Assembly: GCA_947628915.1 (NCBI GenBank)
Contig: CANRBR010000003.1
Span: 1 to 45,953, forward strand
Reading direction: 5' to 3'
Source of the DNA: an uncultured Bacilli bacterium
Lineage (GTDB): Bacteria; Bacillota_I; Bacilli_A; RF39; UBA660
DNA length: 45,953 nt
Shown here: in pieces, positions 38,667 through 45,953 of the stretch
Numbering within the stretch: the first letter of the stretch is position 1
Layout of the letters: each line of letters begins with the position of its first letter
Position numbers and translations under genes: made by a program
The notes under the pieces: model-generated
The model's input: only the letters and a program-made list of their open reading frames with translations
Told to the model about the DNA's origin: nothing
The model's database searches: none

Positions 38667-38707
38667 ACTAATTAAAATATACAAAATTTTATTAAATAAG
38701 TCAAGTA

Positions 38708-39910
38708 TTAATCAATAATTTCTTTAATTCTATCATTTACTTCTTTTAAAATTATTTCATTTTTATTATTTTGCGGATTATAATATCTTTTACTTTTTAA
38801 ATTATCAGGTAAGTATTGTTGCTTAACTATATGGTTTTTATAATCATGGGCATACTTATAGTTTGGAGATGTAGTTTTAATATGCTCAGGTACATTTCCA
38901 GTATTTCCTTTTCTTATATCGTTCAATGCTTCATCTATTGCCATAATCGCACTATTAGATTTAGGAGATAAAGCAAGTTCTATAACTGTTTTTGCAAGAG
39001 GAATACGTGCCTCAGGCAATCCTAGACGCTCACACGCACTAATACAAGCCTCAACTTTTAAAGCCATATTTGGATTAGCAAGTCCAATATCTTCGTATAC
39101 AATCACACTCATTCTTCTAAATATAATATCTAAATCTTCTGCTTCTATAAGTCTTGCAAGATAATGTAGCGCGGCATCAACATCAGAACCTCTAATACTT
39201 TTTTGAAACGCACTTATGACATCATAATATCCATCTTCATTTTTATCGTGAAATAAGTTAGGTTTATTACTTATATTTTTTAGCGATTCTAAAGTAACTT
39301 TTTTATCAGTAGAGTAGTAGGCAACTTCAAGTAGATTATATGCATATCTAAGGTCTCCACTTGATGTATTTGCTATAAAGTCTATACATTCATCATCTAT
39401 TTTAATATCATTTAATTCTGTTTTAATAGCTTTATTAATAGCCATTTTAATATCATCACTAGTTAGTTCTTTAAGTTCAAATATTTGACATCTAGAACGT
39501 ATTGCCGGATTAATAGAGTGGTACGGATTAGATGTAGTCATACCAATTAAGGTAATTAATCCATTTTCTAGATATGGTAAAAGTAAGTCTTGTTTATCTT
39601 TATTTAGCCTATGTATCTCATCCATGATAACTACAAGTCCTTTATACATTTTAGCTTCTTCTACAACTACATCGAAGTCTTTTTTATTATTGATAACTGC
39701 ATTAAGCATTCTATATTGTAGTCCAAGTTCCTCAACTATTGCAGTTGCTATTGTAGTTTTTCCAATTCCAGGCTTACCGTATAATATCATTGAAAATAAT
39801 TTCTTATTCTTTACTAAATTAGTAAGTACTTTATTTTTATCGATTAAATGTTTTTGTCCTATAACATCATCTAAACATTTAGGTCTAAGTTTTAATGCCA
39901 ATGGTTCCAT
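38708..39910 (-). CDS. rarA: Replication-associated recombination protein RarA/MgsA
   Basis: LALKLRPKCLDDVIGQKHLI; YGKPGIGKTTIA; MDEIHRLNKDKQDLLLPYLENG; MTTSNPYHSINPAIRSRCQIFEL. Confidence 0.93.
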   Translation of the reverse strand: MEPLALKLRPKCLDDVIGQKHLIDKNKVLTNLVKNKKLFSMILYGKPGIGKTTIATAIVEELGLQYRMLNAVINNKKDFDVVVEEAKMYKGLVVIMDEIHRLNKDKQDLLLPYLENGLITLIGMTTSNPYHSINPAIRSRCQIFELKELTSDDIKMAINKAIKTELNDIKIDDECIDFIANTSSGDLRYAYNLLEVAYYSTDKKVTLESLKNISNKPNLFHDKNEDGYYDVISAFQKSIRGSDVDAALHYLARLIEAEDLDIIFRRMSVIVYEDIGLANPNMALKVEACISACERLGLPEARIPLAKTVIELALSPKSNSAIMAIDEALNDIRKGNTGNVPEHIKTTSPNYKYAHDYKNHIVKQQYLPDNLKSKRYYNPQNNKNEIILKEVNDRIKEIID

Positions 39911-39973
39911 AATCTCACCAATAATATTTTACCATAATATATAAAAAAGTGGTATAATAAGTATGGTGATGAT

Positions 39974-40861
39974 ATGAATAATCTAAGTGAATTAGTAGAA
40001 GAGTTTTTAAGATATTTACTTATAGATAAAGGCTATAGCAACAATACTATCGCTTCATATAAAATAGATTTAGAAAAATTTTTAGAGTATAATAAAGGAA
40101 AAAGTATAGATAATATAACTAATAGTGATTTAAAAGAGTATGTTAAGTGGTTAAATAAAGAAAATTTAAACGAGAAATCTATATCTAGAAATATATCCTG
40201 CCTAAAAAGTTTTTATAAGTTTTTAGTAATAGAAAAATATGTAAAAAATAATCCTAGCGATTTAATATCTATACCAAAAGTAAAAAAGAGTCTACCTAAA
40301 ACACTTACTGAAGATGAAGTAATTAAACTACTTGATATAGATTTAACCGATAACTTCAGTTATAGAAATAAAGCAATGCTTGAAGTGATGTATGCAACTG
40401 GACTTCGTGTAAGTGAACTAGTTAATTTGAAACTTCAAGATGTAGATTTATCTCAAGATTTAGTTAGAACATTTGGAAAAGGTAGTAAAGAACGCGTTAT
40501 TCCAATAGGGGAATATGCTAGAGAGTACTTAGAAAAATATATATATGAATATAGAGGTTCTATGGTAAAAAGGACTAATAATGAATATTTATTTTTAAAT
40601 AATCATGGAAATAAAATGACTAGACAAGGTTTCTTTAAAATAATAAAGAAAATTGCTAAAGAAAAGGGTATAGATAAAGAGTTATCACCTCATACACTTA
40701 GACATTCATTTGCAACTCACTTACTTAAATATGGAGCAGATTTAAGGACTATACAGGAACTTTTAGGACACTCAGATATTTCAACAACTCAGATTTATAC
40801 ATATATCAGTAATGAAGAATTAAAGAAAAATTACGAAAATTTTCATCCACATGGTAATTAA
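39974..40861 (+). CDS. xerD: Tyrosine recombinase XerD-like
   Basis: R..LRVSELVNLKLQDVDL; HTLRHSFATHLLKYGADLRTIQELLGHSDISTTQIYTYI. Confidence 0.9.
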   Translation: MNNLSELVEEFLRYLLIDKGYSNNTIASYKIDLEKFLEYNKGKSIDNITNSDLKEYVKWLNKENLNEKSISRNISCLKSFYKFLVIEKYVKNNPSDLISIPKVKKSLPKTLTEDEVIKLLDIDLTDNFSYRNKAMLEVMYATGLRVSELVNLKLQDVDLSQDLVRTFGKGSKERVIPIGEYAREYLEKYIYEYRGSMVKRTNNEYLFLNNHGNKMTRQGFFKIIKKIAKEKGIDKELSPHTLRHSFATHLLKYGADLRTIQELLGHSDISTTQIYTYISNEELKKNYENFHPHGN

Positions 40862-40917
40862 GTGTAGATTTATAACACAAAATTTGATACAATAGTATTA
40901 GATAAAAGGAGGGTTGT

Positions 40918-42084
40918 ATGAAATTTAAAAGAATATTTTTAATTGTACTAGATTCACTTGGGGTAGGGGAAGCAATAGACGCTAAAAAGTTTGACGATGT
41001 AGGGGCTAATACACTAGGTCATATATTAGAATTTAATCCAATAGACTATCCTAATTTAGAGCAAATGGGATTTTTAAATCTTGTCAATCACAATACTGAT
41101 AAGAAGATAGATTCCTATTATACAAAAGCACACCCAAAGGCAAACGGTAAAGATACACTAACAGGTCATTTAGAGATGATGGGGATAAGAACACTCATCC
41201 CATTTAAAACATTTACCAATACTGGATTCCCTAAAGAATTAATAGATGAACTCGAGAAAAGAACTGGTAGAAAAGTAATTGGAAATTGTAATGCTAGTGG
41301 TACTGAAATAATAGAAAGACTTGGACAAGAACAAATCGATACTGGTGCATTAATAGTATATACATCAGCTGATTCAGTACTTCAAATAGCCGCGCATGAA
41401 GATGTAATTCCACTTAATGAATTATATAAAGACTGTGAGATTGCACGTGAATTAACTTTAAAAGATGAATGGAAAGTCGGTAGAATTATTGCAAGACCAT
41501 ATGTTGGAACTCCTGGTAATTTTACTCGTACATCAAATAGGCACGATTACGCATTAGACCCGGTTAGTGATACTGTGTTAGATAATTTAAAAAATAGTGG
41601 CTTTGATGTAATATCTATAGGTAAAATAAGTGATATATTTAATAACTGTGGTATTACTAAAAGTACTAAAACTAAAGATAATTTAGATGGTATAATTAAA
41701 ATAATAGAAACTGAAAAAGATGATTTTAGAGGTTTATGCTTTGCTAATCTAAATGATTTTGATTCAAAATATGGACATAGAAGAAATATAAAGGGGTATG
41801 CAGAGGCAATAAAAGAGTTTGATACTTATTTGCCTGTCATTAAAGACAATTTAAAGGAGGACGATTTACTTATGATAGTAGCAGATCACGGAAATGATCC
41901 ATCATATAAAGGAACAGACCATACAAGAGAAAATATCCCTGTACTCATATATTCAAAAATATTTACTGATCCAAAACACTTAAGAGAACTTGATTGCTTT
42001 TCAGATATAGGCGCAACAGTTGCAGACAATTTTAATGTTAAATTACCATTGGTTGGAAAGAGTTTTTTAGGTAAATTAAAATGA
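40918..42084 (+). CDS. deoB: Phosphopentomutase
   Basis: FLIVLDSLGVGEAIDAKKFDDVGANTLGHI; KDTLTGHLEMMG; YTSADSVLQIAAHE; VADHGNDPSYKGTDHTRENIP. Confidence 0.97.
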   Translation: MKFKRIFLIVLDSLGVGEAIDAKKFDDVGANTLGHILEFNPIDYPNLEQMGFLNLVNHNTDKKIDSYYTKAHPKANGKDTLTGHLEMMGIRTLIPFKTFTNTGFPKELIDELEKRTGRKVIGNCNASGTEIIERLGQEQIDTGALIVYTSADSVLQIAAHEDVIPLNELYKDCEIARELTLKDEWKVGRIIARPYVGTPGNFTRTSNRHDYALDPVSDTVLDNLKNSGFDVISIGKISDIFNNCGITKSTKTKDNLDGIIKIIETEKDDFRGLCFANLNDFDSKYGHRRNIKGYAEAIKEFDTYLPVIKDNLKEDDLLMIVADHGNDPSYKGTDHTRENIPVLIYSKIFTDPKHLRELDCFSDIGATVADNFNVKLPLVGKSFLGKLK

Positions 42085-42767
42085 GATATGAAGAGTTTTT
42101 AAAAGAATTAAATAGTCTGCAAGATTTAAAATTTAAAGATTTTCATTCAAACTTAATTCACGATGATAATTTAATAGGTGTTAAGACAGCTGATTTAAAA
42201 AATGTTGCTAAAAAAATTGTCAAAGCTGATTATGATGCATTCATAAAAGAAAATAAACATTCATTTTATGAAGAAAATTTAGTACACGGATTATTACTTG
42301 GATATATAAAAAAAGATTATATTGAGCTCAAAAAGTATATAGATGATTTTATACCATATATAGATAATTGGGCAGTTTGTGACCTCACTGCTGCAAATTT
42401 AAAAATATATAAGAAAAAGGCTATAAGAGAAGAGGCATTTAACGATATAAAAGGATATATCAACGATAAAAATCCTTGGATAAATAGATTTGGATATGTA
42501 CTTCTTTTATACTATTACATAGATGATGAGCATATAGATGAAATATTTAAATTGTGTGAAAAAGAAACGCAAGAATATTTTGTTAAAATGGCAGTAGCGT
42601 GGTTACTTTCTATGTGCTTTGTATCATATAAAAAAGATACTTTAGCGTTCTTTAAAGATAACAAATTAGATAAATGGACATATAATAAAGCACTTCAAAA
42701 ATTAATCGAATCTAAAATGATTACTGATAAAGAAAAAGATAAATTAAGAAAGATGAAAAAGAAATGA
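42081..42767 (+). CDS. AlkD-like DNA alkylation repair (HEAT-like) protein
   Basis: IGVKTADLKNVAKKI; YIDNWAVCDLTAA; NPWINRFGYVLLLYYY; AVAWLLSMCFV. Confidence 0.88.
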   Translation: MRYEEFLKELNSLQDLKFKDFHSNLIHDDNLIGVKTADLKNVAKKIVKADYDAFIKENKHSFYEENLVHGLLLGYIKKDYIELKKYIDDFIPYIDNWAVCDLTAANLKIYKKKAIREEAFNDIKGYINDKNPWINRFGYVLLLYYYIDDEHIDEIFKLCEKETQEYFVKMAVAWLLSMCFVSYKKDTLAFFKDNKLDKWTYNKALQKLIESKMITDKEKDKLRKMKKK

Positions 42768-43276
42768 AATACTTAGTTATTTCCGATATACATGGTAATA
42801 TTTATAATTTAAATAAAGTACTTGATATATATTTGTTAGAACACGCATCAAAACTTATTATACTCGGCGATTTATTTAATTATGGAATAGATTTAAATAG
42901 AGCTGATATTATTAATAGATTAAATCTTATGAAAGATAATATTATTGCTGTTAGTGGAAACTGTGATAATAATATAAAAGACATATTATTTGATATGCCA
43001 TATATAAATAAAACTAATCTAAATAATAAAAATATTATACTTACTCATGGACATTTATATAGTAAAGAATATCTATTAAATACAGATGCTGATATTATAT
43101 TTACTGGACATTCACATATAGCAGATATTAGTGAAGTAGGGGACAAACTATTTATTAATCCTGGGTCAATTTCTAAATCTAGGAAAGGAGAAAATAGTTT
43201 TGTTATCGTAGATGAAACTAAAGTTAGTATAAGAAATTTAGATAATGAGATACTAGAAGAATACAAACTTAAATAG
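42764..43276 (+). CDS. YfcE/MJ0936-family metallophosphoesterase
   Basis: MKYLVISDIHGNI; LGDLFNYG; VSGNCDN; LTHGHLY; FTGHSHIADI; FINPGSISKSR. Confidence 0.93.
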   Translation: MKYLVISDIHGNIYNLNKVLDIYLLEHASKLIILGDLFNYGIDLNRADIINRLNLMKDNIIAVSGNCDNNIKDILFDMPYINKTNLNNKNIILTHGHLYSKEYLLNTDADIIFTGHSHIADISEVGDKLFINPGSISKSRKGENSFVIVDETKVSIRNLDNEILEEYKLK

Positions 43277-43288
43277 TTTGTGTTTTTT
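43262..43288 (+). terminator. Terminator after the phosphoesterase
   Basis: ACAAACT-TAAAT-AGTTTGTGTTTTTT. Confidence 0.6.
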
Positions 43289-43331
43289 ATTGATTGTTGG
43301 TGAATATTTCAAAAAATATGTTATAATTAAA

Positions 43332-43360
43332 TTGACTTTTCTTTTTTTCTATATTATAAT
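43332..43360 (+). promoter_or_regulatory. Strong sigma-A type promoter
   Basis: TTGACT (43332..43337), 17-nt spacer, TATAAT (43355..43360). Confidence 0.7.
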
Positions 43361-43491
43361 TAGAAATAGGAGAAGGGATTTTGTCGTACTTCTCTTTTTC
43401 TAAATATTGATATTATTTAATAGTATACAATTAAATATACAAAAGGTTATTGAACACATTCAAAGTAAATGAACTAAAGGAAGTTGATAAA

Positions 43492-43563
43492 ATGTTATTG
43501 TTTATTATAATTATATTGGCAATATGGTGTGGCTTTTGTGACTTTGCTAACAAAAGAAAATAA
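43492..43563 (+). CDS. Putative 23-aa hydrophobic micro-protein (MLLFIIIILAIWCGFCDFANKRK)
   Basis: ATG preceded by AAAGGAAGTTGATAAA; single TM followed by basic tail; inside the ZIP-gene leader. Confidence 0.45.
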   Translation: MLLFIIIILAIWCGFCDFANKRK

Positions 43564-43610
43564 ATTTAATATTAATTAAATTAAAATGCATACAATTAAC
43601 TGGTGATACT

Positions 43611-44360
43611 ATGTCAGGTAATATGTATGCTTTTTTACTTTCTACTATTGCTGGAATATCCACATTAATAGGATTTCTATTCATATATATAAAAAAAGAC
43701 AGAGATAGTATGATTAGTAAAGCACTAGGTTTTGCAAGTGGAGTTATGCTTACAATATCAGTAATTGATTTAATACCTAGTTCGTTTTTATTAATGATTA
43801 AAAATAATTCAAATATTTATACATTATTATTCATTTTAATAGGATTTTTAATAGGTGTTATTATATCCAGTGTAATTGATAAAAGAGTAGGGGAGCAATA
43901 TAAAAAAGGTACTAAATTATATAAACTTGGGCTAATTACAATGTTAGTTATAATGATGCATAATATACCTGAGGGAATTGCAACATTTATAACAACTACA
44001 AATAACACCAAATTAGGATTAATATTAACAATCGCAATCGCACTGCACAATATTCCAGAAGGAATATCTATAAGTATACCAATATATTATTCAACTAATA
44101 GTAAATTAAAAGCATTTTTATATACATTTATATCAGGTATGTCTGAGCCACTTGGAGCATTAATTTCATATCTCTTTCTTGCTAGATTTGTAAATGATAC
44201 TATATTAGGTATTATATACTCAATAATTGCTGGAATGATGATTAATATATCTATAAATGAATTATATAAAGAAGCAACAAATTACAATAGAAAAAATACT
44301 GTTATCTATTTTATAATTGGTTCATTTATTATGATATTAAACCATATATTATTTGGATAG
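43611..44360 (+). CDS. ZIP-family divalent metal transporter
   Basis: MMHNIPEGIATFITTT and ALHNIPEGISISIPIYYST, HNxPEG motifs in consecutive TM segments. Confidence 0.93.
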   Translation: MSGNMYAFLLSTIAGISTLIGFLFIYIKKDRDSMISKALGFASGVMLTISVIDLIPSSFLLMIKNNSNIYTLLFILIGFLIGVIISSVIDKRVGEQYKKGTKLYKLGLITMLVIMMHNIPEGIATFITTTNNTKLGLILTIAIALHNIPEGISISIPIYYSTNSKLKAFLYTFISGMSEPLGALISYLFLARFVNDTILGIIYSIIAGMMINISINELYKEATNYNRKNTVIYFIIGSFIMILNHILFG

Positions 44361-44387
44361 CAAAAAAGACTAAATAGTCTTTTTTGT
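44361..44387. terminator. Bidirectional terminator
   Basis: AAAAAAGACTA-AA-TAGTCTTTTTT. Confidence 0.75.
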
Positions 44388-44390
44388 GGG

Positions 44391-44516
44391 TTATTTACAA
44401 TCTATATCAGAATTTGATTTAGAATTGTTTGATTTAGAACTAGAAGATTGAGCGTTAGTACTTTTATTCATACTATTGCTTTTTTTCATATTAGTTTCTT
44501 TATTATTCTTTCTCAT
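44391..44516 (-). CDS. Putative 41-aa Ser/Asn/Lys-rich small protein
   Basis: MRKNNKETNMKKSNSMNKSTNAQSSSSKSNNSKSNSDIDCK; GGTGATTTAA immediately before ATG; ends at the shared terminator. Confidence 0.6.
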   Translation of the reverse strand: MRKNNKETNMKKSNSMNKSTNAQSSSSKSNNSKSNSDIDCK

Positions 44517-45048
44517 TTAAATCACCCAATAATATTATTTACTGATAAATTAAATATATACATAATTTATTATGATAATAGAATAAAAGATAGAGTATAA
44601 ATATAAATTAATATTTTATAACATAGGATTGATATAGAAGAGAATGCATATTTTAAATTAAATAGATATAAGTTATTATTAGTAGTATTAAATATATATC
44701 ACTTTTATTCTACTAGGAAGTTAACATAATATATATTGTCGGATATTTTAAATCTTCAAATTATATCATTAACTAATCACCTAAATTTATATATCTGATA
44801 TTGCTACATCTATTTAGATGTATGTATACAAACGCTAATCAGGTTTCATAAGTTTTTAAAATTTTAAAAATTATTTTAAATTTAATTTATTATATATTAT
44901 ACTATATATATATACTAAATACTACATTCATTTTAAGCAATCGAGAAATAATTTTATGATTAATTATATGTCTAAATACTAAATTTCACATACTCTACTC
45001 CCCTATTAGAATATGACAAAGTAGGGGACTTATCCAAAAAAATAGAGA

Positions 45049-45852
45049 CTAGTCTTTGTCATCTATTTTCTTAAATGCAGTTTTTCTTGATTCGATTTCA
45101 GCAATCTTTTCAAATATCTCAGTCGCATTGTGCTCATTCATCTCAGAATATCCAAGTTCTTTTAAAGCCTGACTTTTAATATTATTAAGTTCCATAGTAC
45201 GACTTAGTTTTTCTTCAATTTTTTGTTCGATTTGATTTACAAATCTCCTATGTGATTCAGCAAGTTTGCTTTTTGATGCTTTACCACTTCTATATAATAT
45301 CATAGCAGAGAACATTACACTTTCAAATATAAATTGTTCGTCTTCTTCAAATGCGAATTCCATAGGTTTTTCAAATCCAGTTTCTTTTGCTACATAAGCA
45401 AGAATATATTTGAGTTCTTTTGTATTATTCATAGCTTGTAAATAATGATATAAATAATTAACAATATTTACTCCTTCAGTACCATTATCTTCTAAGTATT
45501 CCTTAATTAAGTCAACTACACCTATAAATAATTCTTGATTTTTATCACTTATCCCACTAAGTAATTCATTCCCTACTCCACTATTATCTACTACTTTAGT
45601 CTCACATAAACTATTTAGTTTAACTTCAACAGAAGTAATATATTCTGTATTTACTTTTATTTTATCTATGTCTTTAACGTCTTTAACTCCTAAAAGATTT
45701 AGTAGTAGTACTTTTTTATCTTTAGGCCATTTATTAATATCATCCATCTCTAAGTAGTTATATATCATTTGTCTAGAAACGCCTAAAAATTTAGCAAGTT
45801 TTACTTTTGATATACCTAACTCGTGTAACAAATCAGCTAACTTAGTCTTCAT
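45049..45852 (-). CDS. HTH (XRE/Cro-like) transcriptional regulator with long C-terminal region
   Basis: LADLLHELGISKVKLAKFLGVSRQMIYNYLE helix-turn-helix; GGAGGGTAGGTAA RBS. Confidence 0.8.
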   Translation of the reverse strand: MKTKLADLLHELGISKVKLAKFLGVSRQMIYNYLEMDDINKWPKDKKVLLLNLLGVKDVKDIDKIKVNTEYITSVEVKLNSLCETKVVDNSGVGNELLSGISDKNQELFIGVVDLIKEYLEDNGTEGVNIVNYLYHYLQAMNNTKELKYILAYVAKETGFEKPMEFAFEEDEQFIFESVMFSAMILYRSGKASKSKLAESHRRFVNQIEQKIEEKLSRTMELNNIKSQALKELGYSEMNEHNATEIFEKIAEIESRKTAFKKIDDKD

Positions 45853-45869
45853 TTACCTACCCTCCTATA

Positions 45870-45934
45870 AATAATTTTATCACATTATTTACATTTGTCA
45901 AGTGTAAAGTAAGGTAAATGTAACTTTTGTCAAG
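45870..45934 (-). promoter_or_regulatory. Promoter with repeated TTGACAAA boxes and inverted TTACATTT/AAATGTAA elements
   Basis: TTGACA-16 nt-TAAAAT on the minus strand; CTTGACAAA present twice 32 bp apart. Confidence 0.6.
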
Positions 45935-45953
45935 ACATCGTGACCCCAAAGTA

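Noticed and set aside
38593-38708. 6S RNA behind rarA (6S and rarA are near one another in some Firmicutes)
   Set aside because: The gap is only ~115 nt and holds one simple hairpin; there is no room for the ~180-nt 6S structure with a central bubble.
39624-39944. Plus-strand ORF opposite the rarA 5' end
   Set aside because: Antisense to conserved RarA ATPase motifs; no RBS or family match.
39974-40861. XerD-like recombinase as integrase of a mobile element
   Set aside because: Sequence and context (rarA, deoB) fit the housekeeping chromosome-dimer recombinase; no att-like repeats nearby.
1-45953. Alternative genetic code (UGA = Trp)
   Set aside because: Trp is encoded by TGG, and TGA terminates genes cleanly (for example sufD-like gene at 2787, ending AGG TGA).
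1-45953. tRNA, rRNA or CRISPR arrays
   Set aside because: No TTCGANTC-type T-loop with a plausible cloverleaf, no rRNA-like GC-rich block, and no regularly spaced repeats were found by eye.

Overview
This 46-kb window is very AT-rich chromosomal DNA. It looks like a Bacilli-type Firmicute (Erysipelotrichia/RF39-like is an inference), and it uses the standard code, with TGG for Trp and TGA as stop. The housekeeping backbone is: a short suf locus (sufC, a short sufB/D-like gene, sufS); mutL; murG-murB-divIB; an RNase J2-like gene; ftsA-ftsZ-fhs-sigG-ylmC; a glycosyltransferase; smc; holA; rarA; xerD; deoB; an alkD-like gene; a yfcE-like phosphoesterase; and a ZIP transporter. Inserted between divIB and RNase J/ftsA is an accessory segment of about 13 kb. 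It carries single-gene cassettes flanked by direct repeats, three CYTH-type (triphosphate tunnel) domains in or near it, an ANL ligase, a membrane hybrid phosphorelay kinase, HelD and an ATP-grasp protein. The observations I rate highest are: (i) a 76-bp direct repeat (73/76 identical by eye) flanking a self-contained coiled-coil/TM gene cassette; (ii) a GrpB gene flanked by other short repeats, with a third copy of the same terminator; (iii) a stem-loop that hides the sigG ribosome-binding site and also looks like the fhs terminator; (iv) a P-loop kinase/CYTH fusion divergent from a stand-alone amidoligase next to murG; (v) an ANL/hybrid-kinase/CYTH cluster; (vi) a reconstructable YhcG/DUF1016 nuclease pseudogene at the left edge; (vii) a promoter-leader-micro-ORF arrangement upstream of the ZIP transporter. 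No rRNA, convincing tRNA, CRISPR array or transposase was seen. All family calls are by eye from motifs, with no database search.
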